From NCBI GenBank assembly GCA_029255605.1, contig JANLJF010000075.1:1-41220 (forward strand): DNA of 41,220 nucleotides. Reading direction: 5' to 3'. The stretch's first letter is position 1. Every line of letters begins with the position of its first letter. Below, piece after piece: positions 1-8,452 of the stretch. The translations under genes were made by a program, and so were the position numbers. The notes beneath the pieces were generated by a model. The model saw only the letters and a list, made by a program, of their open reading frames with translations, did no database searches and was not told the DNA's origin. Source of the DNA: Azovibrio restrictus. Its GTDB lineage: Bacteria; Bacteroidota; Bacteroidia; Chitinophagales; Chitinophagaceae.

Positions 1-1755
1 ACCCAGCCAAGGCTCTGTGAACGAGAAGTTCAAAGAGTTGTAATACTTACCATTCGATTGATAGTTCAGCGACAGGCGCTGGCCATCGCCTACAGGAAGC
101 GGATCCCAGAATTTCGGTTTAAAGATATTGCGCAGCGAGAAGTTGCTGAATACAATACCAATATTACCATAGAACCTTACACCACCACCAAAACCGGCAG
201 AAAGCTGCAACTGGTCGCTCGATTTTTCTACAAGGCTGTATTCAATATCTACGGTACCATCTTCCTGGTTAGGTTTAGGTTGTATGCCTATTTTCTCCTG
301 GTCGAAGAAGCCAAGGTTAGCTATCTCACGCTGCGAACGTATCAGGTCGGTACGGCTGAATTTATTGCCGGGCAATGTCCTGAGTTCACGGCGCACTACG
401 TGCTCATTAGTACGGTCGTTACCGGTAATGGATATGTTACGGATAGTAGCCTGTGGCCCTTCCGTAATGCGCATTTCATAATTAATAGTATCGCCAACGA
501 TAGAAGTTTCTACCGGGTCTACGTTGAAGAACAGGTATCCGTCATCCATGTAGTAGCTACTGATGTCTTCACCACCTTCGGGGCTCATAGCACGGCCCAG
601 GCGGGTATCCAGCAGTTGCTGGTTATAGATGTCGCCTTTTTTTATACCCAATGTTTTGGTAAGGAATTCATTTGAGTATTTGGTATTCCCCTTCCACTCT
701 ATATCGCCAAAATAGTAACGGCGGCCTTCCTTTACTTTAATATCAATGTTTACATTCCCATTCTCTACACGATATACCGTATCTTTTTCGATAGCAGCAT
801 CGCGGAAACCTAATGTATTATAATATTCGACCAGCCCCTGCTTATCGTCTTCATATTTCTTCTGGTTGAACTTGGAAGAACTGAAGAAGTTATAACGGAA
901 ATAAGGGTCGAGCGCTTCCAGTGTTTTTGAAAGTGATAAGAAATGGAATTCTTTCATGTATTTGCCGAAAGAACGTTCTTCCTTTCCAAACATACTGGTA
1001 GCATCGGCAGGATATATAGATATACGCGCCATCTCTTTAGTAGAACGCAACATGCGTTTCAACTTCAGCGTATTGGCATTGTCATTACCTGCTATACTTA
1101 CCTGGTTGATGTGGGTTTTGTTGCCTTTATCAATATCGAAGGTGAGTATAATGGAGTTGGTAGAAATCGTATCAATCCGTTCCGTCACTTTCATGCGCAC
1201 ATCACCGTACCCCTTTTCAAAGAAATACTTTTCGATACGCACCATCGCCTCTTTCTTGGTAGCTTCTGTCACTACCCTTCCTTTCACAAGTCCCGATTTA
1301 TCTTTCAGTTCCTGTGCTTCACTTTTCTTAATGCCTTTAAAGTTGTAGCGTGCCAGGCGCGGACGCTCTTCTACTTTAATATCAAGAAATATTTTAGTGC
1401 CTATTGTTTTGGTAATGCTTACGGAAACATCAGAAAAAAGCTCTTGCTTCCACAGGTTGCGGATAGCTTTGGCAATGCTTTCATCGTGCGGCAATTTTAT
1501 TTTACCGCCAATGGTCAGGCCTGTAACGGCTATCAGCAGGTCTTCATCCAGATAACGGGTGCCGCTAACGGTGATACCAGCTATTTCATACTGTTTGGGG
1601 GTAGCAGGGTCAGAAAAGCTTTGCCTTTGCTGACGCAAACTGCTGAGGTTGGTAGTACTGTCTCCCGGCATAGCCAGCTGCGCATGTAAATGCTGCGCAT
1701 TGACTGCAAGCAGAGTAGTAAACAATAAAGAATAACGCAAAAAGCTCTTAGGCAT
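1..1755 (-). CDS. bamA: outer membrane protein assembly factor BamA (5'-terminal part, cut by window edge)
   Basis: Only the first 585 codons are present; the frame runs open from the ATG at 1755-1753 to base 1. BamA is the core of the outer-membrane beta-barrel assembly machine. A signal peptide of about 27 residues (hydrophobic core LLFTTLLAV) is followed by repeated POTRA-type segments between about residues 50 and 510 (for example QYEIAGITVSGTRYL and FKGIKKSEAQEL). The barrel begins near residue 512 (QLQLSAGFGGG) and the fragment ends with SFTEPWLG, a sequence typical of the BamA barrel start. The ATG overlaps the end of uppS by 8 nt, so the two genes are translated from one transcript. 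The C-terminal barrel and the usual OmpH-like neighbours lie outside the window. Confidence 0.93.
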   Translation of the reverse strand, partial: MPKSFLRYSLLFTTLLAVNAQHLHAQLAMPGDSTTNLSSLRQQRQSFSDPATPKQYEIAGITVSGTRYLDEDLLIAVTGLTIGGKIKLPHDESIAKAIRNLWKQELFSDVSVSITKTIGTKIFLDIKVEERPRLARYNFKGIKKSEAQELKDKSGLVKGRVVTEATKKEAMVRIEKYFFEKGYGDVRMKVTERIDTISTNSIILTFDIDKGNKTHINQVSIAGNDNANTLKLKRMLRSTKEMARISIYPADATSMFGKEERSFGKYMKEFHFLSLSKTLEALDPYFRYNFFSSSKFNQKKYEDDKQGLVEYYNTLGFRDAAIEKDTVYRVENGNVNIDIKVKEGRRYYFGDIEWKGNTKYSNEFLTKTLGIKKGDIYNQQLLDTRLGRAMSPEGGEDISSYYMDDGYLFFNVDPVETSIVGDTINYEMRITEGPQATIRNISITGNDRTNEHVVRRELRTLPGNKFSRTDLIRSQREIANLGFFDQEKIGIQPKPNQEDGTVDIEYSLVEKSSDQLQLSAGFGGGVRFYGNIGIVFSNFSLRNIFKPKFWDPLPVGDGQRLSLNYQSNGKYYNSLNFSFTEPWLG

Positions 1756-2509
1756 GCTGGGGAGAATTCGTTTGAATTTGTTCACTGGTTTTACCGAAAC
1801 GGCGCTCACGTTTTTGGTAATCAAGCAGCGCTTCGTATAAATTTTGTTTTCGGAATGCCGGCCAGTGCACAGGTGTAAAATACAGCTCTGCATAGGCCAG
1901 TTGGTAAAGTAAAAAATTGCTGATCCTGTATTCCCCACTCGTGCGTATCATCAATTCAGGATCGGGAAAGGGTGCAGTATTTAGATATTTATGAAACACA
2001 GCATCATCTACCTCTTCCGGCTTCAGCTTACCGGCAGCGGCATCGGCCACCATCTTTTTGGCAGCATCTATCATTTCCCAGCGGGAACTGTAGCTGAGTG
2101 CCAGTATCAGGTTGAGCCCCGTATTAGCGGCTGTCATTTCTTTTGCTTCGTTCAATTCCTTCTGGCATACAGCAGGCAGGCTTTCAAAGTCGCCTATAAC
2201 ATGCAGGCGCACATTATTCTTCTTCAGTACTTCTACTTCCTTCCTGATGGTATTCACCAGCAATTCCATCAGCGCATCTACTTCCTCTTTAGGCCTGTTC
2301 CAGTTTTCCGTAGAGAACGCATATAGTGTAAGGTAAGATATGCCTATTTCCGCACAGCCGTTTACAATATCGCGCACACTAAGCACACCTTCATGATGAC
2401 CGAAAACACGGTCCTGCCCCTGTTCTTTTGCCCAACGGCCATTACCATCCATTATAATGGCTATGTGCTGTGGCAGCCTGGAGCGGTCAAGAGATTGTAG
2501 AATGTCCAT
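1748..2509 (-). CDS. uppS: isoprenyl transferase (undecaprenyl diphosphate synthase)
   Basis: A 253-residue cis-prenyltransferase that extends farnesyl diphosphate to the C55 carrier used for peptidoglycan and glycan export. The catalytic signature HIAIIMDGNGRW (Asp21) and the C-terminal RTSGExRISNF motif are present, and the length is normal for the family. The reading frame is open up to a TTG at 2548, but that TTG lies within a -7 promoter box, so the ATG at 2509 is the credible start. The gene overlaps bamA by 8 nt. Coupling of lipid-carrier synthesis with outer-membrane assembly is the usual arrangement in Bacteroidota. Confidence 0.95.
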   Translation of the reverse strand: MDILQSLDRSRLPQHIAIIMDGNGRWAKEQGQDRVFGHHEGVLSVRDIVNGCAEIGISYLTLYAFSTENWNRPKEEVDALMELLVNTIRKEVEVLKKNNVRLHVIGDFESLPAVCQKELNEAKEMTAANTGLNLILALSYSSRWEMIDAAKKMVADAAAGKLKPEEVDDAVFHKYLNTAPFPDPELMIRTSGEYRISNFLLYQLAYAELYFTPVHWPAFRKQNLYEALLDYQKRERRFGKTSEQIQTNSPQHA

Positions 2510-2545
2510 CTTGGAATTTGTGTTCCCCTCTTTTGAAAAGGTGTG

Positions 2546-2561
2546 CAAAGGTACAAAAATA
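2546..2561 (-). promoter_or_regulatory. tandem Bacteroidota -7 boxes upstream of uppS-bamA
   Basis: On the minus strand two exact TAnnTTTG matches lie back to back: TATTTTTG (2561-2554) and TACCTTTG (2553-2546). A TTTTG 18 nt upstream of the first box fits the -33 element. The second box ends 36 nt before the uppS ATG. The position rules out the upstream TTG as a start. Confidence 0.6.
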
Positions 2562-2718
2562 GAAGCTTGCCGTATGTATCAAAATATGCCATAGGCAGTT
2601 TAACGCCACTTTAACGGCAATAGCTGAACAAATTACACATTTAAACAATCCATTAACAAGCCTATATGATAGCCGGTTATTTTGCAGTACATTGCATTAC
2701 CACATTAATTAAGATGTT

Positions 2719-3366
2719 ATGGTTCACAATCTGAGCGAGCAAAACTCGGTTTTATGTCAATGGGTACGGGAAATAAGGGATGTAGAGATACAGGGTGACC
2801 GTATGCGTTTTCGCAGGAACATGGAACGCATAGGCGAAATAGCTGCTTATGAGATCAGCAAAACGATGAATTATAACATGCTGACCGTGCAAACGCCTAT
2901 GGGAGAATCGATATGCCGGGAAGCAGAGCAACCTGTGCTGGCCACCATTTTAAGGGCGGGCGTGCCGCTACACCAGGGGCTGCTCAATTATTTTGACAAA
3001 GCAGATAATGCTTTTATTGCGGGGTACCGAAAACACCACCGTGATGGCAGCTTTGAAATAGAACAGCAATATTTTACCTGCCCCGACCTTACCAACCGTA
3101 TCTTAATTATTGCCGACCCGATGCTGGCAACGGGTGCGTCATTGGTATTGGCACTGGAAACCCTTACAAATGTGGCCCAACCCAGTAAAATACATATCGT
3201 TTCGGCCATTGCCTGCACAGAGGGCATAGAGCTTTTAAAGCGTAAATTTCCGGAAGTGGAGATATGGACGGGAGCGGTAGATGAAGAACTGACTGCAAGG
3301 GGTTACATCGTTCCCGGGCTGGGAGATGCAGGGGACTTAGCTTTCGGATTAAAAAAACAGTCTTAA
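2719..3366 (+). CDS. upp: uracil phosphoribosyltransferase
   Basis: A 215-residue cytoplasmic enzyme that converts uracil and PRPP to UMP in pyrimidine salvage. The PRPP-binding loop ILIIADPMLATGAS (Asp133) and the C-terminal uracil-binding YIVPGLGDAGD are clear. The ATG at 2719 gives the usual length of the Bacteroidota form. It is divergent from uppS with 209 nt between start codons. The upstream region has TATTTTG, one base short of the -7 consensus, near 2685. No partner gene follows in an operon; the next gene starts 100 nt downstream. Confidence 0.94.
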   Translation: MVHNLSEQNSVLCQWVREIRDVEIQGDRMRFRRNMERIGEIAAYEISKTMNYNMLTVQTPMGESICREAEQPVLATILRAGVPLHQGLLNYFDKADNAFIAGYRKHHRDGSFEIEQQYFTCPDLTNRILIIADPMLATGASLVLALETLTNVAQPSKIHIVSAIACTEGIELLKRKFPEVEIWTGAVDEELTARGYIVPGLGDAGDLAFGLKKQS

Positions 3367-3466
3367 CCCAACTAAAATTATTATTCCTACTGTCTTGGAT
3401 AATAGGATTATTTGGCTTATTTTGGCTTTCAGAAACTCAATTATAAAATTCATAAACGTTACCCAG

Positions 3467-4504
3467 ATGAAGAAAATATTACTAGGCGTGGGTGCATCAA
3501 TGATGTTAGCGACTTCGGCAATGGCACAAGATCCGCACTTCACCCAATATTTTGCATCACCCCTCACACTAAACCCTGCGCTTACGGGCCTTACCCAGGG
3601 CGACCTTCGCCTGGCGGCCAACTACCGTTCACAATGGAGCAGTGTATCTTCTAACCCTTATGTTACAGGTACCATATCCTTTGATATGGCTGCTATGAAG
3701 GGTACCCTGGATAACGGAGATGCAGTAGGTATAGGTCTGTTAGGGCTTTACGACCGTTCCGGTTCGGGCGGTTTGCAAAATACAAGTGTCGGATTATCAT
3801 TAGCTTATCACAAAGCTTTTGGTTATGAAAAACAACACACCCTGTCATTGGGCCTGCAAGGTATATTGGTTCAGAAAAGCGTAGACCCATCTAAACTGAT
3901 ATTTGAAGACCAATGGAACGCTTCTACCGGTACAGCCACCGGACAAAGCAATGAAGCAATGAACAATTCGGACCTTACATATCCTGATTTCAACTTAGGT
4001 TTAATGTATTCAGGTCGTATGACAGAACACTCTACTGCTTATGTAGGTTTCTCATACTACCACCTGACACAGCCTGTGGAAAGCTTCCTGGGTGATAACC
4101 ACAAAATTCACTCTCGTTACACAGGTTACCTGGGTGGTTCATTCGACCTGAATGAGAACATCGTACTGTATGCGAGTGGTTTGGTTCAATCTCAAGCCAG
4201 CGCTACAGAAGTACTGGCAGGTGCTGCAGTAGGTTTCGTACTGAACCCCGGCCACGATGCTGAATATGCTAAAAACACCGTATTATACCTGGGTGGCTGG
4301 TATCGCTACAACGATGCCCTGGCTCCATATGTAGGCTTCGAATGGTCTAAAATGAAACTGGGTATCAGCTACGACCTGACAATGTCTGGCTTCTCTCGTG
4401 CTACGAACAGCAATGGTGCACTGGAAGTATCACTGATTTTCAACGGTGCTATCAACAAACGTGAATCTACTCCTACTTACAACTTCGCTTGTCCTAAGTT
4501 CTAA
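3467..4504 (+). CDS. type IX secretion system PorP/SprF family outer membrane protein
   Basis: A 345-residue exported protein. The start is the ATG at 3467, which gives a clean signal peptide ending in SAMA|QDPHFTQY; the frame is open further up only to a TTG at 3395. The mature N-terminus QDPHFTQYFASPLTLNPALTG and the repeated beta-strand pattern are diagnostic of PorP/SprF, a beta-barrel protein family tied to gliding and type IX secretion. Members often sit next to a large adhesin with a C-terminal secretion signal, but no such gene is next to this copy, so its partner is unknown. A rho-independent terminator follows directly, making the gene monocistronic. Confidence 0.9.
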   Translation: MKKILLGVGASMMLATSAMAQDPHFTQYFASPLTLNPALTGLTQGDLRLAANYRSQWSSVSSNPYVTGTISFDMAAMKGTLDNGDAVGIGLLGLYDRSGSGGLQNTSVGLSLAYHKAFGYEKQHTLSLGLQGILVQKSVDPSKLIFEDQWNASTGTATGQSNEAMNNSDLTYPDFNLGLMYSGRMTEHSTAYVGFSYYHLTQPVESFLGDNHKIHSRYTGYLGGSFDLNENIVLYASGLVQSQASATEVLAGAAVGFVLNPGHDAEYAKNTVLYLGGWYRYNDALAPYVGFEWSKMKLGISYDLTMSGFSRATNSNGALEVSLIFNGAINKRESTPTYNFACPKF

Positions 4505-4524
4505 GAGGTAAAGAATACAAACAG

Positions 4525-4555
4525 AAAGCCCTGCAAATGCGGGGCTTTTCTTTTT
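4525..4555 (+). terminator. rho-independent terminator after the PorP/SprF gene
   Basis: AAAGCCCTGC, loop AAAT and GCGGGGCTTT form a 10-bp stem with one G-T pair, followed by TTCTTTTT. It starts 20 nt after the stop codon. Confidence 0.85.
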
Positions 4556-5159
4556 ATAATCCTTTTCCTTTGCTTACGTATTTATTGCCCCGGATGAAAA
4601 ACCGGTAAGGCAAGTATGCATCTTCCCGGGCATACGCTACGCCTACCCTTGTACCCGGCACAATATCTTTAGGAGGTATCCTGAAGCCTCTGTCTTCTAT
4701 ATATATTTCATTGTCCAGTAAAGACTTGCCTGTTTGGCTGGTATGAATGCCCAATGCCATGCTCATAGCGCCGGGACCGGCGGTAAGGGATGGTGTCAGC
4801 TTTTCTTTTCCCCTCCGTTCCAGCATATGTTCTATCCCATCTAACGGCTCTACTGCGCGTATTAATACTGCATGTGGCACATCGCGCATATTGGTCACTA
4901 CATTAAATAAATGGTGAATACCATAACACAGATATACATACGCCATACCACCCTGCCAGAACATGATTTCGGTTCGCTTAGTACGCCTGTTGCCATGGGC
5001 GTGCGATGCTCTGTCTGCTGCACCTGCATACGCTTCCGTTTCTACTATCATACCCGACGTATACATACCATCTATATTTGTAACCAGTACTTTGCCGAGT
5101 AATTCCTGTGCTATTCTCACTACATCCTTACGCGTGTAAAACGATTCGGGCAATATCAT
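4554..5159 (-). CDS. DNA-3-methyladenine glycosylase (AAG/MPG family)
   Basis: A 201-residue base-excision repair enzyme that removes alkylated purines. It contains IVETEAYAG, where Glu42 and Tyr44 match the catalytic Glu125 and Tyr127 of human AAG, and then YVYLCYGIHHLFNVVT and the AGPGAMSMALGI segment of the family. The ATG at 5159 is preferred over the TTG at 5186, because a -7 box lies between them. The gene is convergent with the PorP gene, its stop overlapping that gene's terminator tail, and divergent from the RsmI-like gene. Confidence 0.93.
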   Translation of the reverse strand: MILPESFYTRKDVVRIAQELLGKVLVTNIDGMYTSGMIVETEAYAGAADRASHAHGNRRTKRTEIMFWQGGMAYVYLCYGIHHLFNVVTNMRDVPHAVLIRAVEPLDGIEHMLERRGKEKLTPSLTAGPGAMSMALGIHTSQTGKSLLDNEIYIEDRGFRIPPKDIVPGTRVGVAYAREDAYLPYRFFIRGNKYVSKGKGL

Positions 5160-5163
5160 GATG

Positions 5164-5171
5164 CAAAAGTA
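5164..5171 (-). promoter_or_regulatory. -7 box of the 3-methyladenine glycosylase gene, 4 nt from the ATG
   Basis: TACTTTTG on the minus strand is an exact TAnnTTTG match with only 4 nt between it and the ATG at 5159. If it works, transcription would begin at or next to the start codon. No TTG lies at the usual -33 spacing. Confidence 0.45.
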
Positions 5172-5207
5172 CAGGTTGCAGCACAATGCCGTATTTTTAA
5201 CCCGGCT

Positions 5208-5912
5208 ATGAGCAAAAAAGGAATATTATACCTGGTACCGATACCAATAGCAGAAGGTGCAGTACAAACACTTTCGCCAGAAATATTGGCACAAACAAAA
5301 GAGCTGAGATATTACTTTGCTGAGAATGTGCGTACCGCCAGGCGCTTCCTTAAATCGCTGCACAGGGAGCTGGTGATAGAAGAGATAGCTTTTTCTGAAA
5401 TAGATAAACATGAAGGTGCGGATATGGCTACATTGAAAAAATGGCTGAACGAGGGCCTGAATGTAGGTGTGATGAGTGAAGCCGGTTGCCCCGGCATAGC
5501 CGACCCCGGCGCAGAAGTAGCTGCAGTAGCACATAGCGTTGGTGCGGTGGTAGTACCATTAACAGGACCTAGCTCGCTGGTATTAGCGCTGATGGCATCG
5601 GGCTTGAACGGGCAAAGCTTTTGTTTTAATGGCTACCTGCCTATAAAAGACCCGGCACGTACACAGAAACTGAAAGCGCTGGAAGCATTATCAAGAAAAG
5701 AGAACCAAACGCAATTATTCATAGAAACCCCCTACCGCAATAACCAACTATTGGATGAAGTATTGAAACAATGCAACGATAGTACCAGGCTGTGTATAGC
5801 ACAAAACATAACAGCCGCCGATGCTTATATAAAAACACAAAGCATTGGTGACTGGAAGAAAAAGAAACCTACACTGGAAAAATCGCCTGCTGTCTTCCTG
5901 ATACTGGCCTAG
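5208..5912 (+). CDS. RsmI-like SAM-dependent methyltransferase (tetrapyrrole methylase fold)
   Basis: A 234-residue member of the COG0313 group. RsmI 2'-O-methylates C1402 of 16S rRNA. Visible family features are GILYLVPIPI at the N-terminus, the SEAGCPGIADPG loop, the LTGPSSLVLALMASGL segment of the SAM site, and FIETPYRNNQLLDEVL. It is about 40-50 residues shorter than classic RsmI, a short form that is common in Bacteroidota, so the exact target is less certain. Its TAG stop lies in a CTAG shared with the stop of the convergent small membrane protein gene. Confidence 0.85.
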   Translation: MSKKGILYLVPIPIAEGAVQTLSPEILAQTKELRYYFAENVRTARRFLKSLHRELVIEEIAFSEIDKHEGADMATLKKWLNEGLNVGVMSEAGCPGIADPGAEVAAVAHSVGAVVVPLTGPSSLVLALMASGLNGQSFCFNGYLPIKDPARTQKLKALEALSRKENQTQLFIETPYRNNQLLDEVLKQCNDSTRLCIAQNITAADAYIKTQSIGDWKKKKPTLEKSPAVFLILA

Positions 5913-6313
5913 TAATAGTCTGCATTGCGCACCATCTCTATACGGTCAACCACATATTGGCCCCGCTCTGCATTGACTTTATCATAATTTTCGCCCCGCC
6001 AGGGCAGGTTGCGGCGGTATTGTGTGTAGTGAAACTTGACGATCTTACCAATGCATTTTTCTATAGAATCGGCCAGGGCTACATCGTTTACACTGAAGTA
6101 GAAATATTGAGAATTGATGGCTGCCCCACGCTGACCAAAGCCCAGTTGTATCATTTCCCCTTCATAGGTTTTGAATACATTACCCTTGCGGGAAAACTTT
6201 TGCAGTACGCCCTCGCGGCTGCCATCGCTATAGGGATTGTAATAGAACCAATATATATAACCTGTTACAGCTACCAATATGATGACGATGGATATGAAAA
6301 TAGCTTTGCGCAT
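5909..6313 (-). CDS. small single-pass membrane-anchored protein of unknown function
   Basis: A 134-residue protein with an N-terminal membrane segment (IFISIVIILVAVTGYIYWF, about residues 5-23) and a soluble domain containing GSREGVLQKFSRKGNVFKTYEGE. This resembles a conserved Bacteroidota family that I recall sometimes being annotated, without good reason, as 6-phosphogluconate dehydrogenase. I see no dehydrogenase motif. The soluble part is probably periplasmic. The ATG at 6313 is the only good start. The stop is shared, as a CTAG palindrome, with the RsmI-like gene on the other strand. Confidence 0.75.
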   Translation of the reverse strand: MRKAIFISIVIILVAVTGYIYWFYYNPYSDGSREGVLQKFSRKGNVFKTYEGEMIQLGFGQRGAAINSQYFYFSVNDVALADSIEKCIGKIVKFHYTQYRRNLPWRGENYDKVNAERGQYVVDRIEMVRNADYY

Positions 6314-6386
6314 ACCTCTCTTATGCTAATTAATATTGTAAAATAAAACAAAATAGGCATCATTGCTATGCCTTTGAACATGAATA

Positions 6387-7523
6387 TTATTTTACTTTTC
6401 TACCCTTCCATTTATAAACCCCTACGAACCCCAGGAAGCCAGCTGATATGATGTAAAGGATGTGCAATGGTTGCAGCAGTGGGAATATCCATAGCTGCTT
6501 GCGCTTGCGGAAGAAGCTACTAACGGGATACAGGTAATATATCTCTACCTCGGTCTTTAATAACAGGAGCGTAAGCGCCAATGCCCATAACCATGCACTC
6601 CAGAAACCAAGCACTAGCAATACAAGGAAAGAAACATTGAACAGGTAAACTAGCAACAAAATGCCTGTAAGGCGCTTATCATCATATTTGCCCGACTTGG
6701 AAGCCCAGCGAATACGCTGCTGTAGGAAGCTACCCCATGTGGGTTGTGGTGGTGTATGCACAATAGCTGCTTCTGCCTTCAGGTATGCGATGCGTGATGG
6801 CCATGCGGCATTCAGCTTCATCATAAGTAAGTAGTCATCACCGGAAGCAAGGTGGTCTATGCCTTTATAGCCATCTACAGAAAGGTAGGCTTTTCGAGAG
6901 AATGCAAGATTAGCGCCATTGCTCATATTGCCAAGGTTCAGCTTGTGGGCTGCGCCTGTTATGCCCTGCATACTCATGAAGTCGAGCGACTGGAAAGTTT
7001 GAACTACATCGCCATTCGTGGTGAAATCGACAGGTGCAACTATCATTACCGGCTGTTCTTTTTCGTATATAGCAGCTATGTATTTCAGCCATTGACTACC
7101 GGCAAAGCAATCGGCATCAGTAGTAATGATAAGTTCGCCGGTACTGTTATTGATACCTGTGGTTAGCGCTTTCTTTTTATAAGCTATGGTTTCATCATCC
7201 AAGTAATCGGCAAGATGCAGGCATTTCAGGTTGGGCTTGTTGTAGCCTTTTACTATGTTAGCGGTGGCATCTGTAGAATGGTCGTCTATTACTACTACTT
7301 CTATCAAATGGCGCGGATAGTCTTGCGCGAAGATGGAATCAAGGCAGCGGCCAATGTTAGTCTCTTCATTGCGGGCAGGAATGATGATGCTGAGGGTAGT
7401 CACGGGTATGAAACCTTCGTCTATTATAAATGTTGGCTGCTCCTGCCAACCTTTACGGTATAGCAGCATCAGCGCAGCATAGCCTATGCCCAATAACACG
7501 CATATGATGGTCACTATTATCAT
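6387..7523 (-). CDS. membrane glycosyltransferase, family 2
   Basis: A 378-residue processive-type GT2 enzyme. It has an N-terminal membrane segment (residues 1-20), the GT-A fold start LSIIIPARNEETNIGRCLDSI, the VVIDDHSTD and TTDADCF nucleotide-sugar and metal motifs, GDDYLLMMK, and the QQRIRW motif that lines the acceptor site. Hydrophobic helices follow to the C-terminus (LLLVYLFNVSFLVLLVLGF and others). Substrate cannot be told from sequence. Its ATG overlaps the stop of the upstream hydrolase in an ATGA, so the two are translationally coupled, which suggests a common envelope or lipid-glycan pathway. Confidence 0.9.
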   Translation of the reverse strand: MIIVTIICVLLGIGYAALMLLYRKGWQEQPTFIIDEGFIPVTTLSIIIPARNEETNIGRCLDSIFAQDYPRHLIEVVVIDDHSTDATANIVKGYNKPNLKCLHLADYLDDETIAYKKKALTTGINNSTGELIITTDADCFAGSQWLKYIAAIYEKEQPVMIVAPVDFTTNGDVVQTFQSLDFMSMQGITGAAHKLNLGNMSNGANLAFSRKAYLSVDGYKGIDHLASGDDYLLMMKLNAAWPSRIAYLKAEAAIVHTPPQPTWGSFLQQRIRWASKSGKYDDKRLTGILLLVYLFNVSFLVLLVLGFWSAWLWALALTLLLLKTEVEIYYLYPVSSFFRKRKQLWIFPLLQPLHILYIISAGFLGFVGVYKWKGRKVK

Positions 7524-8335
7524 TCAGCAAGCAGGCATTGGGCTACTAAAGGAATGGTATCACCATCCAGCACACGATGCCCTTTGTCAACAATATGCAG
7601 GGTAACGGTTTCCGTATCGCGCTTGAATTGCTTGGCCAGCGCTACAGGTATCACCCTATCGTGCATGCCCATTATGATATGTACGGATATTTTGTGTTCA
7701 TTCAATGCACGTTTCAGCTTTTTATAATCGGGCAGGATATGCGCCATGCACGGCCACACCTTCAGCAGGAATTGCCTGTCCTGCTCGGCTTTCAGGTATT
7801 GCATGGCAAACTTGTAGCGGGAAGCATCTATCCAATTTCGCTTCCTCGCCCACTCTATCATACCCGTATATCGTGCAGGATTGGTAAGGAAACGATTAAA
7901 TAAATACTTACCCGGCGTAGTGCGCGTAACGAAATAATAAAACGAATTGAACTGCAAACCATCGGAAGCCAGCAGTACAATTGTATCTACATACTGCGGC
8001 ACCATCTCGGCTATCTTCAGGCATACACGGCCACCCATGCTATAGCCCAGCAAGCTTATTTTCTCTACCTTAAAAGTTTGCTGTATATATGTTACTATTT
8101 TGGGCAAAGCAGCCGGCTCCAGGTATTCGGTATCGGGCCATTCGCTATTGCCATGATGCGGCAGGTCTACACTTATTAATGTGTATTGCGCCTGCAATGG
8201 TTCGGCGATAGATAACAATAAATTGGCATTATTGCCATATCCATGAAAGGCCAACAGCACCTTGCTACCACTACCGCTACGCAGGTAATGCAATTTTTTA
8301 TTGCCTACAGGTATATATCCGCTGCTGTTATCCAT
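7520..8335 (-). CDS. alpha/beta hydrolase
   Basis: A 271-residue alpha/beta-hydrolase with a full predicted triad: Ser99 in GYSMGG, Asp226 in GMHDRVIP and His253 in DKGHRV. The oxyanion-side motif AFHGYGNN is near residues 29-36. There is no signal peptide, so it should be cytoplasmic. The substrate is unknown. The downstream glycosyltransferase starts within its stop codon (ATGA). A well-spaced promoter lies upstream. Confidence 0.88.
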   Translation of the reverse strand: MDNSSGYIPVGNKKLHYLRSGSGSKVLLAFHGYGNNANLLLSIAEPLQAQYTLISVDLPHHGNSEWPDTEYLEPAALPKIVTYIQQTFKVEKISLLGYSMGGRVCLKIAEMVPQYVDTIVLLASDGLQFNSFYYFVTRTTPGKYLFNRFLTNPARYTGMIEWARKRNWIDASRYKFAMQYLKAEQDRQFLLKVWPCMAHILPDYKKLKRALNEHKISVHIIMGMHDRVIPVALAKQFKRDTETVTLHIVDKGHRVLDGDTIPLVAQCLLAE

Positions 8336-8360
8336 CTATTGTGAAGCCTTTGCCAAAGCT

Positions 8361-8368
8361 CAAAAATA
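8361..8368 (-). promoter_or_regulatory. promoter of the hydrolase-glycosyltransferase operon
   Basis: On the minus strand TATTTTTG matches TAnnTTTG, with a TTG 21 nt upstream as the -33 element. The box ends 25 nt before the ATG at 8335. Confidence 0.6.
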
Positions 8369-8452
8369 ATCATTCGCAGCGCCAATCGTCAACAAAAAAT
8401 TAACAACGTTGACGCGCAATTTTTGTTAGATTTATAGAAACAATTTTAGCTT

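Noticed and set aside
284-1689. Plus-strand ORFs across the first 1.7 kb
   Set aside because: The minus strand reads as an unbroken BamA with POTRA repeats and the SFTEPW barrel motif, so these are shadows.
2510-2548. Upstream extension of uppS to a TTG codon at 2548
   Set aside because: The TTG lies inside an exact TAnnTTTG promoter box, and the ATG at 2509 gives the normal family length.
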